DNA of 32,914 nt from Nitrincola sp. (GCA_021208565.1 JAJOJN010000033.1:1-32914); one strand, 5' to 3'; positions 1 to 11,206 are shown, numbered from the stretch's first letter. Program-made: numbers and translations. Notes: generated from the sequence alone by a model not told the origin.

Positions 1-1198
1 ATCGCGAAACTTAAATTCAAGTTCGGCTAAACGACGGATTTCCTCATAAAGCGCCGCATCGATCCCTTCATTTTTAAGTAGCTCAATATAAGCAAAAACC
101 TGTTCTACAATCGAATCTACCTGCTCTAATCCAGTTTCGGTCAATTCTATACTGATTTGGAAAGCAGCTTCATTCGGCAAGTCAATGGCTGTAAAAGCCG
201 CTAAACCGGTAGCCAGTTCTGCTTCTTTGAGTAAAGCAAACAAACTCCCTTCACCTTCGTAGCCAAGCAGGCTTCCAATAAAGTAGAGGGGTTTGCTGCG
301 CCAATGTTCACGAATGGGATCGATAGGGAAGAGTAACGAAACACTACGTTGTTGACGAAGGGTTTGAATCTCTAACTGTAGAGGCAGAGTGCCTTCTGTA
401 AAAAGCGGCACCTCATCGATAAAGGCAGTGGCGTGAAAATTGGCGATGTCACTAAAACGCATTTCCACCAGTTCTTGCAGTTCGTCTAAGGATTGCGGGC
501 CACTGACCACCAAGCTCATTAAGTTGGCCGAGTAATACTGATGATAAAGTTCGATAAGCGCATCCTGTAGTGACTGATCATCACGATTAGACAGCGAGCG
601 TAGGTCGCCAACTGCAAAGCGGCTCCAGGCATGCTCTGGATTCATCACTTGTTTGGTCACTTCATGAGCACGACGACGATCATCGCGTCGTCTGGCTTGA
701 AACTCAGATTCCACCGCATGACGTTCACGATCTATATACTCAGGAGAAAATAGTGGATCTATAAAAAAAACGAGAAAAACGATCTAGCGCGCCCGGCAGC
801 GCTTGAGGTCTAATGTCAAAAAAATAGTTAGTGTTTTCATATGCTGTGAAGGCGTTGAAGGAACCACCGTTAGCGCTAATAAAAGATTGGTAGCTATCCG
901 CTTCAGGATATTTTTCTGTGCCTAAAAATAGCATGTGCTCAAGAAAATGCGCCAAACCTGGAATAGACTCAGGATTAGCGCCCGACCCAACGGCGACGTC
1001 CATTGATGCGGCTGCCTTTTCAGCGGAAGGGTCAGAGATGAGTAACACCTTTAACTGATTGGGTAATGTCAGTGCACGAAACTCTCTTTGATCAAAGGGG
1101 CTTTGAATCACCTGTGCGCTGGCAGGAATGGCCAAAAATAACACAAGTAAACAAATGAATAGGAACTGAATGGATTTGCGTCCGCTCACGGTTGGCAT
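1..1198 (-). CDS. Secreted M16 (insulinase/pitrilysin-like) zinc metallopeptidase, partial and frameshifted
   Basis: The N-terminus has a signal peptide (basic start, then a hydrophobic stretch ending near ASAQ), so the protein is probably exported to the periplasm. The inverted zinc motif HFLEH is followed by the usual M16 sequence (MLFLGTEKYP, then an NGG..NAFT segment), which marks the catalytic N-terminal domain. The reading frame stops at about 740, but the protein clearly continues in the next frame down to base 1 (for example PLFSPEYIDRE, then RRRDDRRRA). The join is the eight-A run at 763-770; seven A would restore the frame. The C-terminal half lies beyond the window. Family knowledge: such enzymes degrade peptides. 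The substrate is not readable here. The gene diverges from the Tim44-like gene. Confidence 0.88.
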
Positions 1199-1364
1199 AA
1201 GTGTCCTTTGAAAAGAGAAGCTTAAGTGATTGCAATATATGACTTGTTTGTGTCAGTAGAGTTCATTTCTGAAAATACTATCAATTAGTCTAAAATGCGC
1301 TTATATTTGATCTGAATCATTATATTAGAATCTAAGCTTAAAGTGCGTAAAAAGTGAGGTGTCG

Positions 1365-2246
1365 ATGAAACGTTTTACCCTTCCTATGATTACTCTGTTA
1401 GTGGGTTTGTTTTTAATTCCACTTGATGCTGAAGCGAGACGTTTTGGTGGTGGTATGAGTGGTGGTCAATCTTACGCTACGCCTCAACGCCAAGCACCCG
1501 CTCCGGCTCAGCAGCGCCAACAGCAGCAACGTCAGGATGGCGCTCAGCAAAACCAAACTGCACGTCCAGGCATGGGTGGCATGATGGGCGGTTTACTGGC
1601 GGGAGGTCTATTGGCTGCTCTGTTTATGGGTGGTGCTTTTGAAGGGATTCAGCTAATGGATATCTTATTGATGGCACTGCTTGGCTTTCTTGCTTTTAAA
1701 GTGATCAAAGGCTTTATGAAGCCCTCTAATACGCATCGCGAAGCTTATGCTACTGGAAATTCAGCACCTAGCGCCTTTACACCCCATTCAGCGGATTTGT
1801 CTCGCAGTGGTTTTATGCCACAACCGCCTGTTTCGGGTCTAGCTTCTGGTTACATGGCGGCTCCAATGGAACTCCCCAGTTGGTTTGATAAAGACGCCTT
1901 TATTGAAGGCGCTAGTCAGCACTTTACTCATCTTCAACGCGTATGGGATAGTCAGGATTGGGATGAGATTGCAACCTACACTTCAGATGAGATGCTTTCC
2001 CTGCTAAAACAGGAACGTGCCGGTCTCGCGCATGATCAACACACAGAGGTCGTGTCGGTGATGGCTGAATTAGTGAATTTTATCGATAACCGAGATCATG
2101 TTGTGGCGAGTGTAAACTTCTACGGCTGGTTGCGTGAGGATGAAGGCGGTGAAACCACCGAGTTCAGTGAAATTTGGCATTTAAAGCGCGAAATGGGCGA
2201 GCAGCCAGGTAATTGGATGATTGTGGGGATTGAGCAGTCTGCTTAA
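1365..2246 (+). CDS. Tim44-like domain exported/membrane protein
   Basis: The protein of about 293 residues begins with a signal-like hydrophobic segment, followed by a Gly/Gln-rich low-complexity stretch (about residues 30-75). Next come a glycine-rich hydrophobic region and a second hydrophobic helix (about 75-120), and a C-terminal soluble domain of Tim44/TIM44-like type (about 170-290). Family knowledge: bacterial members are poorly characterised membrane-associated proteins. I chose the ATG at 1365 because GAGG at 1356-1359 sits at proper spacing; an in-frame GTG at 1359 overlaps that ribosome binding site. The gene appears intact and ends at a hairpin shared with the convergent yaaA. 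No specific function is inferred. Confidence 0.8.
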   Translation: MKRFTLPMITLLVGLFLIPLDAEARRFGGGMSGGQSYATPQRQAPAPAQQRQQQQRQDGAQQNQTARPGMGGMMGGLLAGGLLAALFMGGAFEGIQLMDILLMALLGFLAFKVIKGFMKPSNTHREAYATGNSAPSAFTPHSADLSRSGFMPQPPVSGLASGYMAAPMELPSWFDKDAFIEGASQHFTHLQRVWDSQDWDEIATYTSDEMLSLLKQERAGLAHDQHTEVVSVMAELVNFIDNRDHVVASVNFYGWLREDEGGETTEFSEIWHLKREMGEQPGNWMIVGIEQSA

Positions 2247-2265
2247 TCGTTTAACCCCGTAACGC

Positions 2266-2311
2266 CGCTTAAAGCAACCAAGTCGATTATATCGCTTGGT
2301 TGCTTTAAGCG
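2266..2311. terminator. Long perfect inverted repeat between convergent genes, probable bidirectional terminator
   Basis: Two 17-base arms (2266-2282 and 2295-2311) are exact reverse complements around a 12-base loop; part of the loop (2284-2287 with 2291-2294) can pair as well. The repeat lies between the stops of the Tim44-like gene and yaaA, the expected place for a shared terminator. No long T tract follows on either strand, so termination efficiency is uncertain. Confidence 0.65.
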
Positions 2312-2317
2312 AATTTG

Positions 2318-3097
2318 TTAGTTTTCGGGATGGTCTCTCAAGAAAACAGGTGCATCTGATTTGGACTGCTCTGGACTGTAGTAGTAGCCATCCAAGTCAA
2401 ACTCCAGCAACGCCTCTTCGGTGTTTATTCGATTCTGAATAAGATAACGAGCCATCAAGCCACGCGCTTTCTTGGCGTAAAAGCTAATAATCTTATACTG
2501 TCCATTCTTCCAGTCTTTGAATACTGGCGAGATCAACTTTCCGGCAAGTTTTTTACTGTTAATGGCACCAAAGTACTCATTGGACGCTAAGTTGATGACC
2601 AAGGGTTGGCTTGATAACGACTCATCTGCATTCAACCGTTCGGTTAGTCTATCACCCCAGTATTTATACAGCGTATTTCCGGCAGGTGTTTCTAATTTCG
2701 TACCCATCTCTAAGCGGTAAGGCTGCATCAGGTCTAGAGGTTTAAGCACGCCATAGAGTCCCGACAAAATTCGCAGGTGCTGCTGAGCAAATTCAAAATC
2801 ATCGTCCGAAAAACTGTCTGCATCGAGTCCTGTGTACACATCTCCCCTGAAGGCGAGTATGGCTTGACGTGCATTTTCTGGCGTGTGTTCTATTGTCCAG
2901 CTGTTGTAACGCGCAACATTCAGACTGGCAAGTTTGTCGCTCAGCTTCATTAGCTGCGCAACGTCTTGCACCGCAAATTCACGTAACTGCTTGATCAGGG
3001 TTTGAGCTTCCTGAGTGAACTCAGGAAGCGATTGCTTATCAGTCTTAGGGGCCGAGTCAAAATCTAGGGTTTTGGCAGGCGAAATCAGTATCAACAT
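2318..3097 (-). CDS. yaaA: Peroxide stress protein YaaA (DUF328 family)
   Basis: The 259-residue protein starts with the family's typical [13 protein letters not shown] and keeps the conserved central motifs ([24 protein letters not shown] and VINLASNEY) at normal spacing. Its length matches the family norm. Family knowledge: YaaA in Escherichia coli limits intracellular free iron and oxidative damage during hydrogen peroxide stress and can bind DNA. It lies 32 bases downstream of the DUF2789 gene on the same strand, so the two may be co-transcribed. The frame is intact. Confidence 0.95.
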   Translation of the reverse strand: MLILISPAKTLDFDSAPKTDKQSLPEFTQEAQTLIKQLREFAVQDVAQLMKLSDKLASLNVARYNSWTIEHTPENARQAILAFRGDVYTGLDADSFSDDDFEFAQQHLRILSGLYGVLKPLDLMQPYRLEMGTKLETPAGNTLYKYWGDRLTERLNADESLSSQPLVINLASNEYFGAINSKKLAGKLISPVFKDWKNGQYKIISFYAKKARGLMARYLIQNRINTEEALLEFDLDGYYYSPEQSKSDAPVFLRDHPEN

Positions 3098-3129
3098 TGG
3101 TTAAAATGTCATCCTTAATCAGTTAAAGG

Positions 3130-3363
3130 TTAGCCTCGTAATCGAGTATTAAGTTCATCTACAATTTCAGACCAGTCAGAATCCGCTTGCAGCGCCTCTT
3201 TTAAAAAGGCGGCTTGAGCATCTGTCCAAAAAGTAGCGTCCTCTAAATTTACTTTTGCCGAAAACAGTTTGTGAGTATTAATGAATTGATCAATTTGAGC
3301 ATCAGATGAAGGTAAACCTAACTGCTCGAATAACGTATTCATTGTATGCTGAGACGTATCCAT
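3130..3363 (-). CDS. DUF2789 family small protein
   Basis: This small acidic protein of 77 residues has the DUF2789 pattern: an N-terminal [11 protein letters not shown] segment, then the conserved FW and EAL region before a short tail. I place the start at the ATG ending at 3361. A near-perfect ribosome binding site (GGAGGTGAT on the minus strand, about 3364-3374) precedes it; an upstream ATG would lie inside that site. It is the first gene of a probable pair with yaaA and is divergent from trpS. The family has no established function. Confidence 0.85.
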   Translation of the reverse strand: MDTSQHTMNTLFEQLGLPSSDAQIDQFINTHKLFSAKVNLEDATFWTDAQAAFLKEALQADSDWSEIVDELNTRLRG

Positions 3364-3507
3364 AATCACCTCCATAGGGTTGATCAGCTTGTTTTCAACC
3401 TAAGTGTTGGACAAGCCAGTAAGTTTGTCAAAGCCTTAGTTAACCCCAAGCGGGCTTTGGTTGTATGCTTAGCGATCCTTTTTCAGAACAAGTTTCACAG
3501 GTCAGGA

Positions 3508-4785
3508 ATGAGCAAGAAAACGATACTTACCGGTATTACCACCACAGGGATTCCACATATTGGCAACTACCTAGGTGCGATCAAGCCCGCGATCCAAGCA
3601 AGTGAAAATCCAGCTTTCAACAGTTACTTCTTTTTGGCGGATTATCATGCCTTGATCAAATGTCACGATCCAGAGCGTGTTGCTGAATCCACACGCGCGA
3701 TCGCAGCGACTTGGCTGGCCTTAGGTTTGGATACCGATAAAGCCACTTTCTATCGCCAAACAGATATCCCGGAAATTCCAGAGCTAACTTGGATATTGAC
3801 CTGCCAGACCTCAAAAGGTTTGATGAATCGTGCTCATGCTTACAAGGCTTCTGTCGATGCTAATCGTGAAGCGGGCAAAGAAGATCTTGATGATGGCATC
3901 ACCATGGGATTATTTAGCTATCCTATTTTGATGGCTGCAGATATCTTGATGTTTAATGCCGATATTATTCCAGTCGGTAAAGACCAAGTACAACATATTG
4001 AAATGGCACGAGACATCGCGGGGCGGTTTAACCATCAATTTGAACCTTTGCTCAATTTGCCTGAAGCTCAGGTTGATGAAGAAACCCAGCTGATTCCAGG
4101 TCTAGATGGCCGTAAAATGTCGAAAAGTTATGACAATACCATTCCGCTGTTTGTCGAAGCTGATGAACTCTATCGACTGATTAAACTGATCAAAACCGAT
4201 TCAAAAGGGCCGGGTGAGCCGAAAGATCCGGATACGAGTACGCTATTTCAACTCTATCGTTGTTTTGCGACCCCCGCGGAAACCGCTCAAATGCGAAAGT
4301 CATTTGAGGAAGGTATCGCCTGGGGAGAGGCCAAGAAAACGCTCTTTGAATACCTTGATGCCACACTGTCAAAACCTCGTGAGCAATACAAAGCACTGAT
4401 GTCCGATCTAGGCTATGTTGAAGAGGTGCTGCTTAAGGGTGCAGATAAAGCGCGTGCCGTTGCCGCTGAGAACCTTCAAAAAGTTCGTCTTGCCAGCGGT
4501 ATACGACCCCTGACTTACGTTGCTCCTAAGTCGCAAGTAACGCTTGAGAAAAAAGAGAAAACCGATGAAGAGCTGGAGCGTATCGAGGCAGGACGTCAGC
4601 GTGCTATTTTGATGCAACTGAAGCCGTTGTTAGATCAGGTTGCGAATGCTGAGGATAAATCAGCAGCAGCTAAGGCTCTGCTTGCTGAAAAGCAACTCGA
4701 AGTAGAGTCGCTCAAGAAAAAAGCGCGTCAAAAAGCTCAAAATGAGCTGGATCTGCTCCAGCAAGAGCTAGCGCAATGGCTGTAA
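3508..4785 (+). CDS. trpS: Tryptophan--tRNA ligase, long form with coiled C-terminal extension
   Basis: A class I aminoacyl-tRNA synthetase that charges tRNA-Trp in the cytoplasm. The HIGH-type signature appears as HIGN (about residue 16) and the second signature as KMSKS in [10 protein letters not shown]. The flanking blocks [30 protein letters not shown] and GEPKDPDTS are typical of the type found in Pseudomonas- and Xanthomonas-like bacteria, unlike the shorter E. coli enzyme. The product is about 425 residues; the last 65 or so are charged and predicted helical ([11 protein letters not shown] through KKKARQKAQ). I use the ATG at 3508 preceded by AGGA, since upstream in-frame sequence is not conserved. 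The frame is intact. Confidence 0.95.
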   Translation: MSKKTILTGITTTGIPHIGNYLGAIKPAIQASENPAFNSYFFLADYHALIKCHDPERVAESTRAIAATWLALGLDTDKATFYRQTDIPEIPELTWILTCQTSKGLMNRAHAYKASVDANREAGKEDLDDGITMGLFSYPILMAADILMFNADIIPVGKDQVQHIEMARDIAGRFNHQFEPLLNLPEAQVDEETQLIPGLDGRKMSKSYDNTIPLFVEADELYRLIKLIKTDSKGPGEPKDPDTSTLFQLYRCFATPAETAQMRKSFEEGIAWGEAKKTLFEYLDATLSKPREQYKALMSDLGYVEEVLLKGADKARAVAAENLQKVRLASGIRPLTYVAPKSQVTLEKKEKTDEELERIEAGRQRAILMQLKPLLDQVANAEDKSAAAKALLAEKQLEVESLKKKARQKAQNELDLLQQELAQWL

Positions 4786-4810
4786 ATCGCTAAAAGAGTA
4801 GGGGGTTATC

Positions 4811-5209
4811 ATGAGAACCTTGGGAAAACTAGTGGCACCCCTGATCTTTTGGATCGCCTACGGTCTGTTCCGTTCGCCTTTTGCAAAAAGCAGCAAAGCT
4901 AGGCATGACTTTGTGATGAAGCTGTTTCGTTATGCCGCTGATCATCAAAGTCGTCGAGCTTTATCGGTGTATGGCCATTTGCTGCATTTCAGAGGTGATG
5001 GGATTCAAAATCGTATCCAAGGCGCGATTTATCTGCAGCAAGCAGCAGATAAGGGCGATATGAAAGCTCAGTATCAAATGGGCAAAGTCTTTGAACACGG
5101 ATATGAAGGTTACTTTCAGCCTGATGAGCTCAAAGCGCGTCATTATTATTCTTTAGCTGCTCGTCAGGGTCATCCCTTGGCCCTGACGAAGCTAGAAGAG
5201 GGCGTTTAG
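4811..5209 (+). CDS. Small Sel1-repeat (TPR-like) protein with N-terminal hydrophobic segment
   Basis: This 132-residue protein has a hydrophobic N-terminal segment (about residues 7-22) that may anchor it in the membrane. The C-terminal half holds about two Sel1-type repeats (IQGAIYLQQAADKGDMKAQYQMG and ELKARHYYSLAARQGHPLAL). Such repeats usually mediate protein-protein contacts. It starts 25 bases after trpS, behind a GGGGG run that may serve as ribosome binding site, so it may be co-transcribed with trpS. Its stop overlaps the stop of the convergent DUF4139 gene. The partner and role are unknown. Confidence 0.8.
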   Translation: MRTLGKLVAPLIFWIAYGLFRSPFAKSSKARHDFVMKLFRYAADHQSRRALSVYGHLLHFRGDGIQNRIQGAIYLQQAADKGDMKAQYQMGKVFEHGYEGYFQPDELKARHYYSLAARQGHPLALTKLEEGV

Positions 5210-6622
5210 CGGTTAATTCGTTTTTTGAGCTCTACGGTAAATCTCAAGGTTTCACTGCCGCTTGAGGGTAAATGCATGTGTGCTGTTAATTGGCCAGCGT
5301 TGTCCTCTTTCATCGGGTGTGTTGAATCACGTAGTTCCCATTGCTGCTGAAAACCTGCCGCTACTTCAACCACTCGACCTTCATTGCCAGCGTTGCTGAT
5401 GGTCACTTCGTATTGAAGAGTGACAGTGTCAAATCCATCACTAAACATCGTCTGTCTGCGTTGAATATTCAAATCAAACGCTCTGCCTAACCCCAGTTCA
5501 GCGGTCTCTCCAGCGGCTAGATTACGTAGTTGTGCGGCGCCGATAAACTGAATATCTCCCTGAGCGTCAGGGCGAAACACTCTAACTTGACCTGCAGGGA
5601 AGGGAGATGAGGAATGCTCTGGCTTAGGGGCATCAAATTTAAGCGTAATATCGGCTTGTGCTTGATGCCGCTGCTGATCCAGCGCGGGCCAGACATTAAA
5701 CTGATAACGATAATTGAGTTCTGCCTCAAGTTCATCCAGTTGCAGCAAGGGTAGCTGTTTGGTCTCGTTGGGCAGAAAGCTTACGCGATGGGGTAAACGA
5801 TAAAGGTAAAAAGTCCTGCACAGACTCGGCTACTACTTCTGGAGCACTGCCTAGTGTGTCACTCATAGCCATGGCGCGCATCATCATAGGCTGACGTGAT
5901 TCTGGCGAGTTGATATCACCTGCCATTAAATGAAGTTCAGCATTGTTAAAGCGACCACCGGTTCGATTGTAAACAGACGCTAAGCCTTCAACGGCGATGC
6001 GATTACCCGCTGGGTTTAATGTCATCACATAATCCATTTTCCAACCCAGTCCCGAGGTAAGATAGCTTAACTGTGCTGTAGTGCTCTCCTCGGTGCCAGC
6101 ACTGGTAAAATGAATACCTTGACCGCCTTGCATAGGTAAGGGAAGTTCTGCCGGAAAGATAAACCGCCACTCATGGCTACCAATTGGAATGGACTCTATC
6201 TGATTGTCTCGGCGAATGAGGGCATGATGTCCATCAGTGCTAAGCAACTCCACATCCGCCAGAGTTTCTTGTCCGGTAACGCTATTAAGTCGAGCCAGTT
6301 TGAGTGTTTTTCCTAAGTAAGCCTCGAGTAACGTGTGGTAACTCAGTGATGTTAAGGAAAGACCTTGTTCTAGAATATCCCCTGCATGTTGAATACGCAG
6401 TGTTTCAGGCAGAATCAGAGGGCTCATGTGATCAATCTGTACGCGCTGACCCGGCGAAAGCTTGGGCAGCGTACGATGATCTTGAACCAATGCAAAATCC
6501 TGATTATAGACGGTCAATCGCAGTGCGGTTTGATCCTTTTCAGTGATCACTGTCGCATACACTGGTGAGGTGAATAAGCCGATGGCGATGATTAATCCTA
6601 TCCGACGAAATCCGTTGACCAT
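5206..6622 (-). CDS. DUF4139 domain exported protein, one frameshift
   Basis: A signal peptide (about residues 1-23, ending SPVYA) leads into a beta-rich DUF4139-type protein of about 471 residues once rejoined. The N-terminal part (5732-6622) runs to SVQDF. The protein then continues in the next frame as YLYRLPHRVSFLPNETKQLPLL, a typical block of this family, to the stop at 5206. The break is the A run at 5808-5812, where one extra base is present. AGGAG precedes the ATG at good spacing. It follows the pseudokinase/FGE gene by 47 bases on the same strand. The family's biochemical function is not established; the location is likely periplasm or outer surface. Confidence 0.85.
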
Positions 6623-6669
6623 GTTAAGCTTCTCCTAGCATAAACCATTCGTTTGTTGACTATTAAGTA

Positions 6670-8705
6670 TTAGGGCGTTAGCGGTAAATCAACGGCAACC
6701 CTGAACCCATAGGTGTTTTGTCTTGCATCAAGCTCTTGACGATATCGGCTCGATGAGCGAATTACTCGGGGGATATCAAACCATGAACCACCCCTTAATA
6801 CCCTCAGATGACAATTTCCAGAGCGCATTGCAGAACCATCCTCTGGAGCGGAGGTGTAGTGATCGGTGTAACAGTCTTCGACCCATTCCTCAACATTACC
6901 ATGCATATCTTTTAAGCCCCAGGCATTTGCAGGAAATTGGCCAACAGGTGCTGTTTGTTGACCGTCCCATTGTGTGCCACAACCATCACAAACAGCCATA
7001 CCGGGTTCTAGCTGATTTCCCCACCACCAGGCGGAACCTGTTCCTGCTCTGGCGGCATACTCCCATTCTGCTTCACTGGGTAAACGGTAGGGCTGCCCTG
7101 TCACTTCTCGTAGCCATTGTGCGTAGGCGCGGGCATCTTCCCAGCTGACATTAATGACAGGACGGTCGCCTCGTCCCCAACCAGCGTCATCTGGTAGATC
7201 TCGACCTGTAGCCATGGCAAATTGATCATATTCTGCAAAGGTCACCTCATGAACCCCAATGGCAAATCGATACGCAAAGGTTATTTCTCTAACTGGGCGT
7301 TCATTGTCATCGCCGATGCGATTGAGGTCCCCCATCAAAAACTCACCCAAAGCAGTTCCTGCATCAGCGGTGCGTATAAGTCGTCACCAAAAAAATCTTG
7401 AAAACGAATTAAGTTTTCGGGTACGTCTTGGTTGGCCAGGGTTTGCCGATTGGTGGGTAAAGGTTCAGCAGGTGGGGTGCTCAGCTCTTCAGTAGCTCTC
7501 TCAGCGTCGCCCTTATTCAGGTCATTGTCATTGATAGGGGATGGTTCGAGCTCGTCTGGTTCTACCGCCGAAACCTGAGTTTGCTCAAGATCACTTAAGA
7601 GTTGCTCCAAACGACTAATTTCAGTTTGATACTCGTCTAGGTTAGGTGAAAAGGCGTGGCCGATGAGCAGACCTAGAAGTAAGCCAGCCACAAAAATGAT
7701 CGGCATCATGACTTTTGTTGATCCATGCCTGAAGAAATGGGCAAGATGCCCGTAAGGAATCATGTATTTTCGGGGTGATTCTTTGTCTGATGGATTTGGT
7801 GATGCCATATCAACTTGTGTTGGCTGACTCAGTTCAGGCGTTGGGCTTTCTTCTTCCGGTGTAGATGATTCATCAACGTAAAGTTGTTTGAGCAATTGTA
7901 AAATTGAAGCTGGTCGGGATTCTGGGTCCGGTGTTAATGCGGTTTGTAACACCTGCCACTGGCGTGCATCGAGACCATTTGGGGCTTTTAGCTCACGCTG
8001 ATAGCGTGATTTCTCATCATCTTGAGGTAAAAAAGCGGGTTTGCCAGCGTAGAGGTGATAAATCATCGAGGCAAAAGCATAGACATCAGATCGTTGAGTC
8101 GTGGGTAAAGGATCAAATCCCTCGGGCGCCTGATACTGACGATAACGAGGTGGATTCGGCAAAAGATCCAATAACTCATCCACCAGATAACGCCACCCCA
8201 GCAGCATCACTCGTACGCCTTTACTGGCGCTGATAAAGACAACTTCGGGTGCCAGACTGGAGTGGTGTTTACGGGTTTCTTTATGAAAGGCGTCTATCGC
8301 CTTACCCGCTTGGATGACTAGTCCCTGTTTTTGTTCAGGCTTTAGTTTTTGCGCCTGATTTTGATCCAGCATTTTATCAAGAGTTAATCCGTCCATTGCT
8401 TCAAAGGCGATAAACAGAGCACCCTTGTGGGCGAATAAACCGTAACAGGTTAAAGCATTAGGGTGTTTGCATTTACGAGACAGGATAACCAGTTTTTTGA
8501 GCTCTTCTAGGGTGCTGGTTTGCTGAGTCACAAGGTCCGGTAAAAACAGTAACATCACCTCGGTTTTGGCGGAGGTGGCTAAATCCTCTGCTAGCCACAG
8601 AGTGCCGTAAGGATGTTGCCCCAGATTTTTCGACAAGCGAAATCGATGTCGATCCGGGCCAACAATGCTATCACTCTGTAAACTAGCAAGAATGGATTCG
8701 CTCAT
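6670..8705 (-). CDS. Membrane-anchored pseudokinase fused to a formylglycine-generating-enzyme-like (SUMF1) domain, one frameshift
   Basis: Residues about 20-280 have a Ser/Thr protein kinase fold pattern, but the catalytic residues are gone. The strand-3 lysine position reads VMLLFLP, the HxDLKPxN loop reads HSSLAPEVV, and the DFG position reads LLGW. After a linker comes one membrane helix (IIFVAGLLLGLLIG) and a short coiled coil. The C-terminal SUMF1/FGE-like domain starts GEFLMGD and includes RLPSEAEWEYAAR, GNVEEWVED and LRGGSWFD; the cysteines that catalyse formylglycine formation are not evident. The kinase frame stops at 7335 and the FGE frame begins at about 7350. One missing base at 7346-7351 would join them as MQELLLGEFLMG (678 residues). 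Two overlapping genes is the alternative. The start lies one base after the kdsA stop. Confidence 0.82.
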
Positions 8706-8706
8706 C

Positions 8707-9583
<877 letters not shown>

Positions 9584-9587
9584 TTAC

Positions 9588-9593
9588 ATTATA
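9588..9593 (-). promoter_or_regulatory. Candidate -10 element for kdsA
   Basis: A perfect TATAAT hexamer on the minus strand lies about 32 bases upstream of the kdsA ATG. I do not see a convincing -35 box at 16-18 bases, so this is a tentative sigma-70-type promoter call. Confidence 0.4.
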
Positions 9594-9643
9594 GAAAGCA
9601 TCGACTGACAAGTCTTGTGATGACTCAATTTTGTTCGCAAGTA

Positions 9644-10561
9644 TCAGTAAACTGTGGCGCTGAGTAATTCACTGCAAAACCAGAGTGCCGCTAAAATGTA
9701 TGCAAGACAGAGACCGGCGCGTAATCGAAATCGTGACACTAACTTCTCTTCATCTTGGGTTGAAATCAGCAGCGGATGGCCTGGTAGGTTGGGGTTTGAA
9801 AGCACATGCTTGTCAGGAGCAGTAAAAGCCACTTGTCGTTCTTTTATGGCAGCCTGCTTGGCGGCTTCTCTGACATTAGCCCACTGAGTGTCGTTAAGAA
9901 GAGCCTCTCCCGGAGAGCCAAACCTGATCAGAAGGTCATCATAGTCAGCTTTCCAGTCGCGAATGATTTTTGCCTGCAACTGTTCAATCGAAGCGACCCC
10001 TCGTCCTCCGCCCAAGGTTTGAAAAGTACCTAAGGCATAAACCCTTTCATGTTCTAAAATGAGCGTTTCGATATAGCGATAGCGGGAATTAAAGATGGGA
10101 GTGTTTAAGAAGTGTGTTTTTTTTGCGGGTTGATTCGGATGAGGGGTGTTGCCATACCAAACACGGTGCTGAACGGCGTCTATCTCTGCTTTGGTTGGAT
10201 CGATCCAACAGATTCCTGTCCCGTCATCGATTTTAAACCACTCTACAGAAGTGCCTTGATGCTCCGCTCGCCAGCGATTTTTTCGGCCCCCGCTTTCTTT
10301 ATCGACTCGGTAACGATACCAAACACAAGGTTTTCCTGAGAGGGGAGCTGTCAGTAGTCCCGCTTCACCACCGATGACATTGCCAATAATCTCTACGTAT
10401 CCCTGCGGAGCGGATCGGATCATTGCTGTTGGGGTGTCGGTGATTAAGCGATAGCGCCGTAAGTGCCTAAACATAAACCAGACAGCCGCCAGCATGCTGG
10501 CGCAACAAACGATAATACCGAGCCAGAAATCATGCTGATCTAGATGAAGGTTGAGAAACAT
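9644..10561 (-). CDS. GIDE-domain membrane protein (LemA partner)
   Basis: The 305-residue protein has an N-terminal membrane helix (about 13-33) and a second near the C-terminus (about 283-303). Between them is a GIDE-like domain (PF12483 type): a small beta region with GYVEIIGNV, then CVWYRYRV and ERVYALGTF. Family knowledge: this domain was named after a eukaryotic membrane E3 ligase, but bacterial members lack the RING part and are often encoded next to LemA, as here (16 bases downstream). The biochemical role is unknown; a membrane complex with LemA is an inference from gene order. The frame is intact. Confidence 0.82.
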   Translation of the reverse strand: MFLNLHLDQHDFWLGIIVCCASMLAAVWFMFRHLRRYRLITDTPTAMIRSAPQGYVEIIGNVIGGEAGLLTAPLSGKPCVWYRYRVDKESGGRKNRWRAEHQGTSVEWFKIDDGTGICWIDPTKAEIDAVQHRVWYGNTPHPNQPAKKTHFLNTPIFNSRYRYIETLILEHERVYALGTFQTLGGGRGVASIEQLQAKIIRDWKADYDDLLIRFGSPGEALLNDTQWANVREAAKQAAIKERQVAFTAPDKHVLSNPNLPGHPLLISTQDEEKLVSRFRLRAGLCLAYILAALWFCSELLSATVY

Positions 10562-10577
10562 CCGAAAGGTATCTTAG

Positions 10578-11150
10578 TTACTTGAACAGTTTTTTAATAT
10601 TCACGTCTTTGAGTTCAGCTTCTTGAAACTCTAAAAGGGTCGCGGCTTTAAAACCAAGACGTTTGGCCAAAATAATATCTGGAAACTGTTCAATACGGAT
10701 GTTGAGGTGGTTGACTGAATCGTTGTAGAACTCTCGACGATCGGCAATACCTGATTCCAAGGACGAAATACGGGTATGCAGATGCTGAAAGGATTCATTG
10801 GCACGAAGCTCCGGATAGGCTTCGGCAACTGCAAAGAGATTGCCAAGTCCCAAACGCATTTGAGTTTCGGCTTGTCCTAAGGCTTTAACATTACCTTTCT
10901 CTCGGGCGTCGGAAACGGCTGCCCGAGCTTGCATGACGCGCTCTAGTGTTTCCTGTTCAAACGCCATGTGTTGTTTGCAGGTCTCTACGAGTTTTGGTAG
11001 TTCGTCGTGTCGTTGTTTGAGTAGAACATCAATATTAGACCAAGCACGGCTAACATTGTGTTTTAGCCTGACGAGGTTGTTGTAGATAAAGATACCATAC
11101 AGCAGGATGAGGGTGAGTAGCACCAGCGAAACCAGCCAAAAAGGATCCAT
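10578..11150 (-). CDS. LemA family membrane protein
   Basis: A single N-terminal membrane helix (FWLVSLVLLTLILLYGIFIY) is followed by a long helical cytoplasmic domain with the LemA signatures NLVRLKHNVSRAWSNIDVLLKQRHDELPKL and AEAYPELRA. The product has about 190 residues, a normal length. I favour the ATG at 11150 because GGAG lies six bases upstream; two in-frame ATGs at 11165 and 11162 lack such a site. LemA function is not well established. It is flanked by DUF2788 upstream and GIDE downstream in the same direction, suggesting one transcript. Confidence 0.9.
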   Translation of the reverse strand: MDPFWLVSLVLLTLILLYGIFIYNNLVRLKHNVSRAWSNIDVLLKQRHDELPKLVETCKQHMAFEQETLERVMQARAAVSDAREKGNVKALGQAETQMRLGLGNLFAVAEAYPELRANESFQHLHTRISSLESGIADRREFYNDSVNHLNIRIEQFPDIILAKRLGFKAATLLEFQEAELKDVNIKKLFK

Positions 11151-11206
11151 AAACGACTCCATCAACCAACGATAAGGTTACAATTTATAGTGTTATGATA
11201 GCGCAA

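Noticed and set aside
3346..3507. N-terminal extension of TrpS from 3346
   Set aside because: The extension is antisense to the DUF2789 start and lacks similarity to synthetases; the family start motif begins at 3508.
7335..7350. Programmed frameshifting or translational coupling between the kinase and FGE frames
   Set aside because: The same kind of break occurs in many unrelated genes here, and no classic slippery site with downstream structure is visible, so an indel is simpler.
6304..7495. Plus-strand open frames over the DUF4139, FGE and kinase genes
   Set aside because: They are short, lack recognisable domains and lie opposite well-supported minus-strand genes.
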